Source of the DNA: Maribellus sediminis | GTDB taxonomy: Bacteria; Bacteroidota; Bacteroidia; Bacteroidales; Prolixibacteraceae | Direction of reading: 5' to 3' | NCBI RefSeq assembly: GCF_011799805.1 | Contig: NZ_WXUB01000004.1 | Coordinates: 496,001-560,000, forward strand | DNA length: 64,000 nucleotides | Shown: positions 1 to 8,507 of the stretch, one piece after another | Layout: the number at the start of each line of letters is the position of its first letter | How positions within the stretch are numbered: the stretch's first letter is position 1 | Notes under the pieces: generated by a model | Database searches by the model: none | Told to the model about the DNA's origin: nothing | Seen by the model: the letters and a program-made list of their open reading frames with translations, nothing else | Translations under genes and position numbers: made by a program

Positions 1-1025
1 TAATCAGCGAATTTTTTGGTGCCAACGACGGAAGCTGGAACAGCCATGTTGATATTGGTCTCTGGGCCGATCTGATGCTGGTAGCTCCTGCCACTGCCAC
101 CTCCATCGGGAAGATGGCCAACGGCATTGCCGATAACATGCTGGTTACAACTTACCTGTCGACAAAATGCCCGGTAATGATTGCTCCGGCCATGGACCTC
201 GACATGTTTGCTCACCCTTCCACACAACGAAACCTTTCCATTTTAAAGGACTACGGTAATACCATTGTTGAGCCCGCAAGTGGCGAACTGGCCAGTGGTC
301 TGGAAGGCAAAGGGAGGATGGAAGAACCCGCGAACATTGTGGAAGAGGTGGTAAAACTTCTTTCACGAAAAAAAAAACTGCTGAATAAAACCTTCCTGGT
401 AACAGCAGGTCCCACCTACGAAAAAATCGATCCCGTACGTTTTATCGGTAACTTTTCATCGGGTAAAATGGGGTACGCCATTGCCGAAGAACTGGCTGCT
501 GAAGGAGCACGGGTCACGGTAGTTTCTGGTCCTGTAAATATAAAGGCACAGCATCGTAATATACGTGTAGTTCCGGTTGAATCGGCCCGGGAAATGTATG
601 AAGCTTCGATTGAAGCTTTCTCAGGTTGCGACGGTGCTGTAATGTGTGCCGCAGTGGCCGATTTTACCCCGGTTGACAAATTAAACGAGAAGACAAAGCG
701 CGGCAAAGAGAACTGGAGCATCGAATTGCAACCAACAAAAGACATTGCCGCTGAATTGGGAAAACGTAAAACACCACAGCAACTTTTGGTAGGATTTGCC
801 CTGGAAACTACGAATGAAGAGTACAACGCCGAACGAAAGCTGCAGCAGAAAAATCTCGACTTTATTGTTCTGAACTCGCTGAACGACAAAGGCGCAGGCT
901 TTGGTGTGGATACCAACAAAATAAGCATCCTGGAGAAAGGCAATAAAAAGCAGAATTTCGAGTTAAAATCTAAGCAGGAAGTTGCCCGCGATATAGTAGC
1001 AAAAATGATTGAATTGAAAGCGTAA
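1..1025 (+). CDS. coaBC: Bifunctional phosphopantothenoylcysteine decarboxylase / phosphopantothenate-cysteine ligase (5' end outside window)
   Basis: Coenzyme A biosynthesis: ligates cysteine to 4'-phosphopantothenate and decarboxylates the product to 4'-phosphopantetheine, in the cytoplasm. The reading frame is open from base 3, so the start lies upstream; about 340 of the roughly 400 residues are present. The CoaC flavoprotein part shows the family motif PATATSIGKMANGIADNML followed by PAMDLDMF. The CoaB part begins near base 400 with GPTYEKIDPVRFIGNFSSGK, the nucleotide-binding signature, and later has AAVADF and LVGFALET. The next gene starts 4 bases after the stop, so the two are co-transcribed. 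The coaBC-DUF4835 pair is a standard Bacteroidota arrangement. Confidence 0.95.
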   Translation, partial: ISEFFGANDGSWNSHVDIGLWADLMLVAPATATSIGKMANGIADNMLVTTYLSTKCPVMIAPAMDLDMFAHPSTQRNLSILKDYGNTIVEPASGELASGLEGKGRMEEPANIVEEVVKLLSRKKKLLNKTFLVTAGPTYEKIDPVRFIGNFSSGKMGYAIAEELAAEGARVTVVSGPVNIKAQHRNIRVVPVESAREMYEASIEAFSGCDGAVMCAAVADFTPVDKLNEKTKRGKENWSIELQPTKDIAAELGKRKTPQQLLVGFALETTNEEYNAERKLQQKNLDFIVLNSLNDKGAGFGVDTNKISILEKGNKKQNFELKSKQEVARDIVAKMIELKA

Positions 1026-1029
1026 GGTT

Positions 1030-1941
1030 ATGAAGTCCAAAATATTTACCACCCTAATACTGGTTTTTCTGGTTGTATTTTCAGCATCAGCGCAAGAGTT
1101 GCGCTGCAACGTAACCGTTTCGGCACGTGGAATAAAAGGGGCCAATCAGAACCTGTTTCGCACCATGCAATCCGACTTGTACGAATTCATGAACAACCGG
1201 AAATGGACCGATCATGTGTACAGCTACGACGAAAAGATTAAGTGCAACATACTTATCCGGCTCGATGAACAGATTTCGGCCGATGAATTTAAAGGGTCCA
1301 TCCAGGTTCAGTTAACACGGCCGATCTTTAATTCAAGCTATACATCAACCGTTTTGAACATCAAGGACAACGATTTTCATTGCAACTATGTGGAGTTTCA
1401 AACGCTCGAGTTTAATGAAACATCCAACCGGGATAACCTGACTAATATTCTGGCATACTATGCTTACGTTATTTTGGGTTTCGATTACGATACGTTTTCA
1501 CCCGAAGGTGGAACCGAGTACTTTCAAAAAGCGCAGGCCATTGTAAACAACTCGCAAAACGCCCGGGAAAAAGGCTGGAAGGCATTTGAAAGCGAACGAA
1601 ACCGTTACTGGCTGGTTGAGAATGTTTTAAATAAATCCTATTCTTCTTTCCGTAGTGCCATGTATACGTACCACCGTCTTGGTTTAGATGTAATGTCGGA
1701 CCGGGTAGAAGAGGGAAGAGCCAATATTGCCGAGTCGCTGCGAGATATTCAGAAGGTATTTCGCCGCCGGCCATCCACCTACATTCTTCAAATGTTTTTC
1801 GATGCCAAATCCGATGAACTGGTAAAAGTATTTTCTAAATCGTATCCCGACGAGCGAAATCGTGTGCTGGCTATATTAAACGAGGTCGATCCTTCAAACG
1901 GCAGTAAATACGAAAAAATAGAAGAAAGCGAAGGCTTGTAA
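1030..1941 (+). CDS. porD: DUF4835 / PorD-like protein (type IX secretion associated)
   Basis: 303-aa exported protein with a clear Sec signal peptide (hydrophobic residues 6-18, cleavage after ASA, then QELRCNVTVSARGIKG). The N-terminal sequence, the LNI.D.DFHCNYVEFQ.LEFNE stretch and the position directly after coaBC match the DUF4835 family, which has been named PorD in type IX secretion literature; the exact role there is not settled. A T9SS in this organism is supported independently by the C-terminal sorting domain of the protein at 27908-32389. No transmembrane segment beyond the signal. In many Bacteroidota recN follows next; here recN is 3.8 kb further on, separated by a decayed gene and a minus-strand operon. 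Confidence 0.8.
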   Translation: MKSKIFTTLILVFLVVFSASAQELRCNVTVSARGIKGANQNLFRTMQSDLYEFMNNRKWTDHVYSYDEKIKCNILIRLDEQISADEFKGSIQVQLTRPIFNSSYTSTVLNIKDNDFHCNYVEFQTLEFNETSNRDNLTNILAYYAYVILGFDYDTFSPEGGTEYFQKAQAIVNNSQNAREKGWKAFESERNRYWLVENVLNKSYSSFRSAMYTYHRLGLDVMSDRVEEGRANIAESLRDIQKVFRRRPSTYILQMFFDAKSDELVKVFSKSYPDERNRVLAILNEVDPSNGSKYEKIEESEGL

Positions 1942-1948
1942 ATCCGAT

Positions 1949-2420
1949 TTAGTTTTGAACTTCCTGTAAACGGTACAAATCATACAGCTCTTTATTGTAC
2001 ACGTGTTCCCATCATCCCATACGGTGGAAGTGATTGCTGCCAAAGACTTTCTTGTATATATGTACCCCATGTAACGGATGCGAGCGATCTAAATTCGGGG
2101 CCGGGCCAAACATATCATATTCAGTGCATCCCTGTTCTTTAGCTAACTGTATCGATTCCCATTGAAGTGCAGAACTTACCATCAAATTGTTGGTCGCCGA
2201 AGTGGAGGTTCCGGACAAATAGCTGGCCCGCTTCCCGGACAAGATCAAAAACATGGAGGAAAGAAACTTGCAGTCAATATCCGCCATCAAAATTTAATGC
2301 TTACTCCTTTTTTATTGTTATCCCGGTTTTTCAGAATCGATGAAAAATATTCCTGGTTTTGTAATGTCATACTGTACTGCAGCCGTATCAAGGTATAATT
2401 TGTACCAGGCGCCAATGTGT
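1949..2420 (-). pseudogene. Remnant of a FemAB/FemX-type peptidyltransferase-like (GNAT-fold) gene
   Basis: Read on the minus strand, three pieces of one protein lie in order but in different frames. From about 2420 a piece reads GAWYKLYLDTAAVQYD; a shifted frame then gives MTLQNQEYFSSILKNRDNNK and runs into a stop at a TTTT run near 2291; another shift gives LMADIDCKFLSSMFLILSGK followed by ALQWESIQLAKEQGCTEYDM and GVHIYKKVFGSNHFHRMG. This is followed by an in-frame TGA (2012-2014) and then WEHVYNKELYDLYRLQEVQN to a TAA at 1949-1951. The LQWE...A...GC..YD.FG pattern and the WE...YDLYRLQE tail are typical of the C-terminal half of FemAB-family proteins. The N-terminal half is missing. At least two frameshifts and one nonsense change make it non-functional. 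The intact stretch 2012-2290 by itself would be only a fragment. Confidence 0.75.
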
Positions 2421-2480
2421 TTAAATCAGTGAGACTACAATTTTAGGAATGATAGTGAACTGAAATTGTAAAGTCGAACT

Positions 2481-2506
2481 GATCCCGATGCGGAGCAATC
2501 GGGATC
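2481..2506. repeat. Perfect inverted repeat, 9-bp arms
   Basis: GATCCCGAT (2481-2489) and ATCGGGATC (2498-2506) flank an 8-base loop. It lies in the non-coding gap beside the decayed FemAB gene, followed by another short GC-rich palindrome (CGCCC-CTTG-GGGCG, 2524-2537). It looks like a dispersed intergenic palindrome and has no poly-T tail. Confidence 0.5.
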
Positions 2507-2565
2507 TCATGGGTCTTATTCCCCGCCCCTTGGGGCGAGTCGAAAAAGTAGTATTCCTATTGATA

Positions 2566-2586
2566 CCCCGCTGCTCTGCGGCGGGG
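2566..2586 (-). terminator. GC-rich hairpin 3' of the lipid A operon
   Basis: CCCCGCTGC pairs with GCGGCGGGG (one G-T pair) around a 3-base loop. It sits 10 bases beyond the stop of the minus-strand gene ending at 2597, so it may act as a transcription stop or mRNA 3'-end protector, though no U-run follows on the minus strand. Confidence 0.4.
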
Positions 2587-2596
2587 AAGTTCATTC

Positions 2597-4120
2597 TTAT
2601 TTTTTTATAATACTCATGCTTTCGTCATAAACCGGGCTGTCTATTTTCAGTAAATCTAAAACACTGTGAAAAACATGGTGTTGAGATAACATATTACTAT
2701 CCTTAAATTCCAGTGAATCATCCGACGCCCACACAAAAAATGGAATCTCATACTGCTCTTTAGGTGCAATACTTAGGGGTATTCCGTGCATGTATAAGCT
2801 TTTTTCGCCCAACGATTCGCCGTGGTCGGAAATAAAAATCATGGAAGTATTGTAGTCCTTTACCTGTTTTAATTCCTCAATCAGCGTAGCCAGAATGTGG
2901 TCGGTATAAAGAATCGTATTATCGTAGGCATTTATGAGTTCCTGTTGGGTGCACTTCGCCAACTCAACGCTTTTGCACACAGGCGTAAACTGATTGAATT
3001 CAGGCGGGTATTTTTTGTAATAGGCCGGTCCGTGACTGGTACTGGTATGCAGGACGATTAATATTTTATTGTTATCACTGTTCATTATCTCATCCTTCAA
3101 TCCTTGCAGCAGAATTTCGTCGTACTCAAAACCCTCTTGATTATAGGCCTGTATAAGCTCGTCCTTTTTCTGATAGTTTTCTATTCGAACAGTAGGCTCA
3201 CCCCAGTTTGTTGATCGCCAGATCACTTCAATGCCATTTCTATACAGATAGTTGGGTAGAATTTCATACAACTTACCGGTTTTTTTGTGTTCTAAAATCG
3301 CTTTAATTCCTTCGGTGGTATATGTTGCCGCCGATTCTGCCGGGTAAACGTGCAGGTTGTTAATCTTTGCCAGTTCAGGATTGGTATTTCTTTGATAACC
3401 GTAGAACGAGAAATTCGCGCTTCTCGCAGATTCGCCAATGACAAGCACAACTACTGATTTTGTACTGTCATTAACCGTCGCATCCGGCAGCAATATTTGT
3501 TCCTTGTTCTTTTTGTTCTTGCTATGATAATACCGGCTGGTATTTACAACATAAGACCATGGCATGACTAAAGCCCCTAATTTTTTCGAGTTTTTATCGA
3601 TCCACAACCAGTTGGTAGAGTTGGCATAAATCAGGGCCAGTAAAAAAATCAAGGTTAAAGCTACCTGAATACCAAACCTTTTAAAATTCGTGAATTTGAC
3701 TTTGATTTTTAGCAATACAACACTCGGAATAATTCCCAGGAATATCAGGTATATCAAAAAAGTAAGCGAAAAGAAACTGCTCGCTTCTTCATAGTTCGTA
3801 TTCAGAACGTTACCAATCATTGATTTGTCGATGATAACACTGTAGGTGTTTATAAAGTATACCGCAACAGCATTGATAGTAAAAAACAGTACTAACAACC
3901 ATTTACCAACTTTACGTAGCAGGAACACCGCGATATAAAAAACCAAAGCATTTAGGACGATAGTTAAAACCAGCAAACTAATAAGCAGCAGAACACCGTT
4001 TAAAGTTTTAATATCGATAATGCTGTAAACGAATTTATAGAAAGCGTAGTGATACAGTATCAGGTTTAAAAAACTAACTATTAACGCGTAATAGATGAGT
4101 TTAATTTTTTTCTTGAACAT
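2597..4120 (-). CDS. EptA-like phosphoethanolamine transferase (sulfatase fold, inner membrane)
   Basis: 507 aa. Five hydrophobic segments fill roughly residues 5-180, followed by a periplasmic alkaline-phosphatase/sulfatase-type domain. VVVLVIGESARSANFSFYGY matches the EptA signature VxGExxRxxNFxxxGYxRxTNP. The AATYTTEG segment holds the candidate nucleophile threonine, and ISDHGESLGE plus the following YMHG..........Y.IPFF.W pattern carries the C-terminal metal ligands. The family transfers phosphoethanolamine from phosphatidylethanolamine to lipid A, releasing diacylglycerol. The start overlaps the PAP2 gene by 20 bases, indicating translational coupling. Transfer to another glycan or lipid acceptor cannot be excluded. 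Confidence 0.85.
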   Translation of the reverse strand: MFKKKIKLIYYALIVSFLNLILYHYAFYKFVYSIIDIKTLNGVLLLISLLVLTIVLNALVFYIAVFLLRKVGKWLLVLFFTINAVAVYFINTYSVIIDKSMIGNVLNTNYEEASSFFSLTFLIYLIFLGIIPSVVLLKIKVKFTNFKRFGIQVALTLIFLLALIYANSTNWLWIDKNSKKLGALVMPWSYVVNTSRYYHSKNKKNKEQILLPDATVNDSTKSVVVLVIGESARSANFSFYGYQRNTNPELAKINNLHVYPAESAATYTTEGIKAILEHKKTGKLYEILPNYLYRNGIEVIWRSTNWGEPTVRIENYQKKDELIQAYNQEGFEYDEILLQGLKDEIMNSDNNKILIVLHTSTSHGPAYYKKYPPEFNQFTPVCKSVELAKCTQQELINAYDNTILYTDHILATLIEELKQVKDYNTSMIFISDHGESLGEKSLYMHGIPLSIAPKEQYEIPFFVWASDDSLEFKDSNMLSQHHVFHSVLDLLKIDSPVYDESMSIIKK

Positions 4121-4976
4121 AGGATTTTAAAATTAAGTACAATGAAATCACTAAAGCAACTATTGAAAAATAAAATATCAGCAAATTATCAGCTACTATT
4201 TTTTGAATAATGGCAAAAATCCAGGCAGCAAAAAGTACCACAAAAACCGGGTAGAATTTTTTGTTCTTCATCCATACTAACCAATTTAGCCGGGCATTTA
4301 TTCTGATTCCCAGCACAGCCACGATAAATCCGATCGTGCTGCCAATCAGCACATCAAAAGGGTAGTGAGCTCCAACTCCAACTCGCGAAAAGGCAATCAT
4401 CAAACCCAGTGCAAGCATTAAAAAAGTCCAGATTATTTTATGCCTGTTCTTATTCGGCATAAAGGCAAACAGCAAGGTAGTTATTACCACAAAAGTTGCT
4501 ATCGAATGCCCTGAAGGTAAGGATGTATTTCCGGTAAGTGTTCTGCCAATAATTACAAAGGTATCGTTGTCGAACATGGCCGCCGGCCTTGGTACATGAA
4601 ATAGCTTTTTTAAGCCGGCCGATACAATTAACGAAAGAAGTGCAGATGTTATTAAGCCTTCCCAAAGTTTAGGCGAATACACCATAAAAACCGTTAAAAG
4701 CGGGAAAAATATAAGCACATCGCCCAACTGTGTAAGGTTAAACTGTAACACCGGAAATTTGGATAAATGACCATTGATCGTTAAGAACAAATCTTTTTGA
4801 ATGTTAACGTATTCATCCACATAACTACCTCCTCCTTTTGAAAAAATAAAATAAATATAAAAAAGGAGTAGAATTAAAAACGGAGGAATGAGCGACCTGT
4901 AATTCACCCGACTAAAATTCTCCGTAACCTTACTGTTTAAGTGTGTGTTAACTAATTTTGACTGATTGTTTTTCAA
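4101..4976 (-). CDS. PAP2-family membrane phosphatase
   Basis: 291-aa multi-pass protein carrying the complete three-part PAP2 signature: KKLFHVPRP (KxxxxxxRP), SLPSGHS (PSGH) and SRVGVGAHYPFD (SRxxxxxHxxxD). The family removes phosphate from lipid substrates such as phosphatidic acid, undecaprenyl pyrophosphate or lipid A. Its place between an EptA-like transferase (20-base overlap) and DgkA (3-base gap) points to lipid A 1-phosphate removal (LpxE-like) or lipid recycling; which one cannot be read from the motif. About six to eight transmembrane segments with a polar, positively charged N-terminus of roughly 30 residues. Confidence 0.88.
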   Translation of the reverse strand: MKNNQSKLVNTHLNSKVTENFSRVNYRSLIPPFLILLLFYIYFIFSKGGGSYVDEYVNIQKDLFLTINGHLSKFPVLQFNLTQLGDVLIFFPLLTVFMVYSPKLWEGLITSALLSLIVSAGLKKLFHVPRPAAMFDNDTFVIIGRTLTGNTSLPSGHSIATFVVITTLLFAFMPNKNRHKIIWTFLMLALGLMIAFSRVGVGAHYPFDVLIGSTIGFIVAVLGIRINARLNWLVWMKNKKFYPVFVVLFAAWIFAIIQKIVADNLLIFYFSIVALVISLYLILKSYVQEKN

Positions 4977-4979
4977 AAG

Positions 4980-5339
4980 CTAAAAAATATATGGAAAATA
5001 AATAATTGCTGCTATAATTATAGTGAAAATTACTGCAAACGAAACAGCTCCCGCAGAAATATCCTTGATAAAGCCAATACGGCTGTGAAATTCCGGCTGG
5101 ATATAATCGCACAGTTTTTCTATAGCAGTGTTTACGCTCTCAACAGCCAGTACCAGGCCCATTAGCAGGAGTTGAATAATCCACTCCATACGAGAAATTT
5201 CAAAGTAAAATCCAAGAACAATAAAAACCAAAGCGATGGAAAATTGTGAAATTACAGCATGCTCGGTTTTTAACAGTAAAATCATTCCCCGTAAGGCATA
5301 TTTAAGGCTTTTTACCCGGCCAGTTAAAAAATTACTCAT
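4980..5339 (-). CDS. dgkA: Diacylglycerol kinase, DgkA family
   Basis: 119-aa integral membrane kinase with three transmembrane helices. The family signature reads LAVESVNTAIEKLCD (E-x-x-N-T-A-I-E-x-x-x-D) and an N-terminal GRVKSLKYALRG.LLLKTEHA block is present. It phosphorylates diacylglycerol (or undecaprenol in some homologues). The frame is open for another 32 codons upstream to 5435, but that extension is cysteine- and tryptophan-rich without family resemblance, whereas MSNFLTGRVKSLKYA at 5337-5339 fits the normal start and length. It is first gene of the operon dgkA-PAP2-eptA-like; recycling the diacylglycerol made by an EptA-type reaction is the known reason for this pairing. Confidence 0.9.
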   Translation of the reverse strand: MSNFLTGRVKSLKYALRGMILLLKTEHAVISQFSIALVFIVLGFYFEISRMEWIIQLLLMGLVLAVESVNTAIEKLCDYIQPEFHSRIGFIKDISAGAVSFAVIFTIIIAAIIYFPYIF

Positions 5340-5767
5340 AGTGGTACTCTTTTTTTGTGTGATTTTAAAGGAAATACAAGTTCCGCGGAACCAAAAACAG
5401 CAGTTCGCAGCATCCATATCGTCTGTGATAATCACTCAAATTTTGCACGAAAGTAGTTCATTTTGTGGATTTTTAAAATTCGTAGTTCGATACAGAACTT
5501 GCCAATAACATTACCTAATTTAAAACTTATGTGAATGGCCGTTGTGGAATACAGCCAAAATTAATTCACGTTACATTCTGCTTTTGTTCAAATTATTTCG
5601 GTGTATTCTGATGAGGAAGTCGGTGATATTCTTGGCAGTTCGTTCCCATTAACAAAATAGTTACAAGCTTATGTCATGTTTCCTGCGCTACAGAATTTTT
5701 TATTGCGTGCAGGCGGTGCTTCTTCTGCTAATTTTGGTATTTTCGTTACTTCGTAATCCAACGTTAT
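5340..5767. other. Divergent intergenic region between dgkA operon and recN
   Basis: About 430 bases without a credible gene. On the plus strand TAATTTTG (5729-5736) matches the Bacteroidota -7 consensus TAnnTTTG, 31 bases before the recN ATG, with ATTG at 5702-5705 as a poorly spaced -33 element. On the minus strand CAAAATTA (5556-5563) is a TAnnTTTG match that could serve the dgkA operon. Both are candidates only. No structured RNA was recognised. Confidence 0.4.
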
Positions 5768-7423
5768 ATGCTGTCGAAATTATACATTGCGAATTATGCT
5801 TTAATCAACGAATTACAGGTTGATTTCCACCGCAACCTGAACACGGTTACCGGGGAAACCGGTGCCGGAAAGTCGATTATTCTGGGCGCTTTGGGGTTGA
5901 TCCTTGGTAGTCGCGCAGATTTATCGGTGTTGAAAGACAGCACCCAAAAATGTGTGGTGGAAGGCATGTTCGAAGTAAAGAATTACCGGCTGAAACCTTT
6001 TTTTGAGGCTAACGACCTCGATTACGACGATACCACCATTCTGCGTCGTGAAATAACACCGGCAGGTAAATCGCGGGCCTTTATAAACGATACACCGGTT
6101 AACCTGAAAGTGATCCGTGATCTTGGATTGCAATTGATAGACATTCATTCACAGCATCAGAACCTGGAGCTTAGCAACCAGAAATTTCAACTCGATCTGG
6201 TGGATGCTGTTGCTCAGTCGAAATCGTTGCTTTCCGAATATAAAACTCTTTTTTCGGCCTATAAACAGGCACAGAAAGCATTACTCGAACTCGAAGAAAA
6301 GGCAGGGAAAGAGAAAGCCGAACTCGATTATTTCGAGTTTCAGTTTAACCAGCTCGAGGAAGCCAACCTGCAGGAGAACGAGCAGGAAGAGCTGGAGCAC
6401 GAGCTGGGGCTGTTGAATCATGCCGAAGAAATAAAAACAGCTTACTCGACTGTTGAAGACTTACTGGATTCTGAGCGTTTTTCGGTGATTCAGAACGTAA
6501 AAGCCGCAAAAAAAGCGCTTGAGAAAATCAGTGCATATTCCGGCGAGGCTGCTGAAATTGAAAAACGTTTGGAAAGTGCTGCCATCGAGCTTCGCGACCT
6601 GGTGGACGAAGCAGCAGCGCAAGCCGAACGTGTGGAGCACGACCCGGCGCGTATTGAGGAAGTAAACGACCGGCTAAACCTGTTGTACGGTCTCTTGCAA
6701 AAACACAATGTTGCATCGGTTGTAGAGTTGATTGAACTCCGAAACGAACTGGATGCCAAAATAAATACGGTAACAGGCTACGAAAACGAAATTGCAGCCC
6801 GGCAAAAAGCGCTGAACGATTTGCGAGACCAACTGCAAAAAAAGGCTGGTGAATTAAGTGCTGTGCGTAAAAAATCTTTTACCGGAATTGAAAAATCGGT
6901 TGTAGAAGACCTGAAGCAACTGGGTATGCCAAAAGCTAAATTCAAAATAGAACACCATACGCAGGACGATTTTCGAGAAGACGGACTGGATGCGGTGGCG
7001 CTCTTGTTTAGCGCCAATGCCGATGTGCCGGTCGACGATATCGCACGCATCGCTTCCGGAGGTGAAATGTCGCGGGTGATGCTGGCCATTAAAAACCTGC
7101 TACGGAATTCAAAGGCCCTGCCAACCATTATTTTTGATGAAATTGACACCGGTGTTTCTGGCGAAATTGCCATGAAAATGGGGAACATCATCAAAACATT
7201 TTCCGACACTACGCAGATCATTAACATTACCCATCTGCCACAAATTGCTGCCCGTGGCGATGCGCATTTCAGGGTGTACAAATACGAAGAAAAAGGAAAG
7301 ACTTTTACCTCGATAAAAATCCTGACTGACGATGAACGTGTGGAAGAACTGGCAGTTATGGTAGGCGGTGAGAAACTCACAGATACCACTTTGCAGGCAG
7401 CACGCGAATTGCTGGCGAACTAA
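5768..7423 (+). CDS. recN: DNA repair ATPase RecN
   Basis: 551-aa SMC-like protein of double-strand break repair. Walker A is GETGAGKS (residues 29-36), preceded by the usual LYIANYALI N-terminus. A long coiled coil covers about residues 150-370. The C-terminal half has the ABC signature ASGGEMSR, Walker B LPTIIFDEIDTGVSG and the D-loop/H-region INITHLPQIAA. Length and domain order are standard, and the ATG at 5768 is well placed. Probably transcribed from its own promoter because the upstream operon is divergent. Confidence 0.97.
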   Translation: MLSKLYIANYALINELQVDFHRNLNTVTGETGAGKSIILGALGLILGSRADLSVLKDSTQKCVVEGMFEVKNYRLKPFFEANDLDYDDTTILRREITPAGKSRAFINDTPVNLKVIRDLGLQLIDIHSQHQNLELSNQKFQLDLVDAVAQSKSLLSEYKTLFSAYKQAQKALLELEEKAGKEKAELDYFEFQFNQLEEANLQENEQEELEHELGLLNHAEEIKTAYSTVEDLLDSERFSVIQNVKAAKKALEKISAYSGEAAEIEKRLESAAIELRDLVDEAAAQAERVEHDPARIEEVNDRLNLLYGLLQKHNVASVVELIELRNELDAKINTVTGYENEIAARQKALNDLRDQLQKKAGELSAVRKKSFTGIEKSVVEDLKQLGMPKAKFKIEHHTQDDFREDGLDAVALLFSANADVPVDDIARIASGGEMSRVMLAIKNLLRNSKALPTIIFDEIDTGVSGEIAMKMGNIIKTFSDTTQIINITHLPQIAARGDAHFRVYKYEEKGKTFTSIKILTDDERVEELAVMVGGEKLTDTTLQAARELLAN

Positions 7424-7432
7424 AGGCGAAGA

Positions 7433-7580
7433 GCGGAGAGCCAAGAGCTGAGGGCGGAGATTGACGGATTAAAGGACTGAGGGGTTGAGTGATTGAGTGA
7501 CTGAGGGAAAAAGGAAGAACAACTGATAATAAATTGCACGAAATTTTTTCCCAATGACTAATGACAAGTGACCAATGACT
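7433..7580. repeat. Low-complexity intergenic DNA with short direct repeats
   Basis: Purine-rich sequence of degenerate GAGCGGAGAG-like and TGAGTGAxTGAGTGAxTGAG units (7485-7505), followed by CCAATGACTAATGACAAGTGACCAATGAC-type units of the motif AxTGAC (7551-7579). It contains no open frame of note and no clear hairpin. It looks like slippage-derived filler between recN and the cvfB-like gene. Confidence 0.5.
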
Positions 7581-7653
7581 TCTTGTTCAAAGATCTTACT
7601 TGCAATGTTAATCTTCGGTTTGAAATATAAACTTATAATTACGGTAGTAAATC

Positions 7654-8487
7654 ATGACAGAAATAGGAAAAGTAAATACCCTGACCATTGTTCGGGAAAC
7701 CGGCAACGGCGTGTACCTCGACGGCGGTGAACTGGGGGAGATTTTAATGCCTCAGAAATTTGTAACTGAAGCGCATAAAAATGCTGGAGAAGCCGAGGTT
7801 TTTGTATATACCGATTCGGAGGACCGTTTGGTGGCTACCACAGAAAAACCGTTGGCTACGGTGGGCGAGTTCGCCCGGCTGGAAGTAACGGCAGTGACCA
7901 AAGTAGGCGCTTTTTTGGATTGGGGCCTTCCAAAGGATCTTCTGGTGCCCTTTAGCGAGCAGAAACAAAAAATGGAAGTCGGCCGCTTTTACCTGGTGTA
8001 TATCTACCTCGATTTGGTGACACAACGCATTGCAGCATCTTCGAAACTAAACAAGTACCTCGATAATACGCCACCCGAATACAAACCGGGAGAAGAAGTA
8101 ACGATCATTATTACCGAAGAGACCGAAATTGGCTACAAGGCTGTGATCAATCGCGAACATACTGGGATTTTATACAGAAACCAGATATTTCGCCCGGTTA
8201 GTGTGGGGGAAGAGACGAAAGCTTATATCAATAAGGTGCGAGACGATGAAAAAATCGACCTGATTCTGGATAAACCCGGGTATCAAAAAGTGGATCCGGT
8301 TAGCGATGAGATCGTAAAGCAGTTGCGCGAGAATAACGGGTTTATGGCCATTTCGGATAAGTCTTCGCCTGAAATGATCAAGGCGATGTTTGGCATCAGT
8401 AAAAAAACATTTAAACAGGCGATTGGGGCCTTGTATAAAAAACGAATGATCCGTTTCGAATCTGATGGTATCCGCCTGATCAGCTAG
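7654..8487 (+). CDS. CvfB-like S1 RNA-binding protein
   Basis: 277 aa. The architecture matches the CvfB/YitL family: three S1-type OB folds (approx. residues 5-60, 65-130 and 145-210) and a C-terminal winged helix of about 60 residues (FMAISDKSSPEMIKAMFGIS followed by KKTFKQAIGALYKK and a GI.LI end). Family signatures include GVYLDGGELGEILMP, GAFLDWGLPKDLLVPF and GYKAVINREHTGILY. CvfB binds RNA and affects virulence gene expression in staphylococci; here a general RNA-binding role is the safe inference. It stands alone, convergent with the lipoprotein operon, with a hairpin at the junction. Confidence 0.88.
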   Translation: MTEIGKVNTLTIVRETGNGVYLDGGELGEILMPQKFVTEAHKNAGEAEVFVYTDSEDRLVATTEKPLATVGEFARLEVTAVTKVGAFLDWGLPKDLLVPFSEQKQKMEVGRFYLVYIYLDLVTQRIAASSKLNKYLDNTPPEYKPGEEVTIIITEETEIGYKAVINREHTGILYRNQIFRPVSVGEETKAYINKVRDDEKIDLILDKPGYQKVDPVSDEIVKQLRENNGFMAISDKSSPEMIKAMFGISKKTFKQAIGALYKKRMIRFESDGIRLIS

Positions 8488-8503
8488 GAGTAAACCTCTG
8501 ATC
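8478..8503. terminator. Weak bidirectional hairpin between convergent genes
   Basis: GATCAG (8478-8483) pairs with CTGATC (8498-8503), with an inner AGG/CCT pairing, and TTATTTATT follows on the plus strand. It overlaps the stop of the cvfB-like gene and precedes the 3' end of the minus-strand gene ending at 8508. Confidence 0.35.
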
Positions 8504-8507
8504 TTAT

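Noticed and set aside
416-943. 175-aa minus-strand open frame
   Set aside because: Antisense to the CoaB domain of coaBC, whose motifs are unmistakable.
5340-5435. Longer start for dgkA
   Set aside because: The 32 extra codons show no DgkA similarity, and MSNFLTGRVKSLKYA fits the normal N-terminus and length.
6778-7389. 203-aa minus-strand open frame under recN
   Set aside because: Antisense shadow of the recN ATPase region, serine/arginine-rich without motifs.
7424-7653. Possible small RNA in the recN-cvfB gap
   Set aside because: Only low-complexity direct repeats; no stable hairpin with U-run or recognisable promoter.
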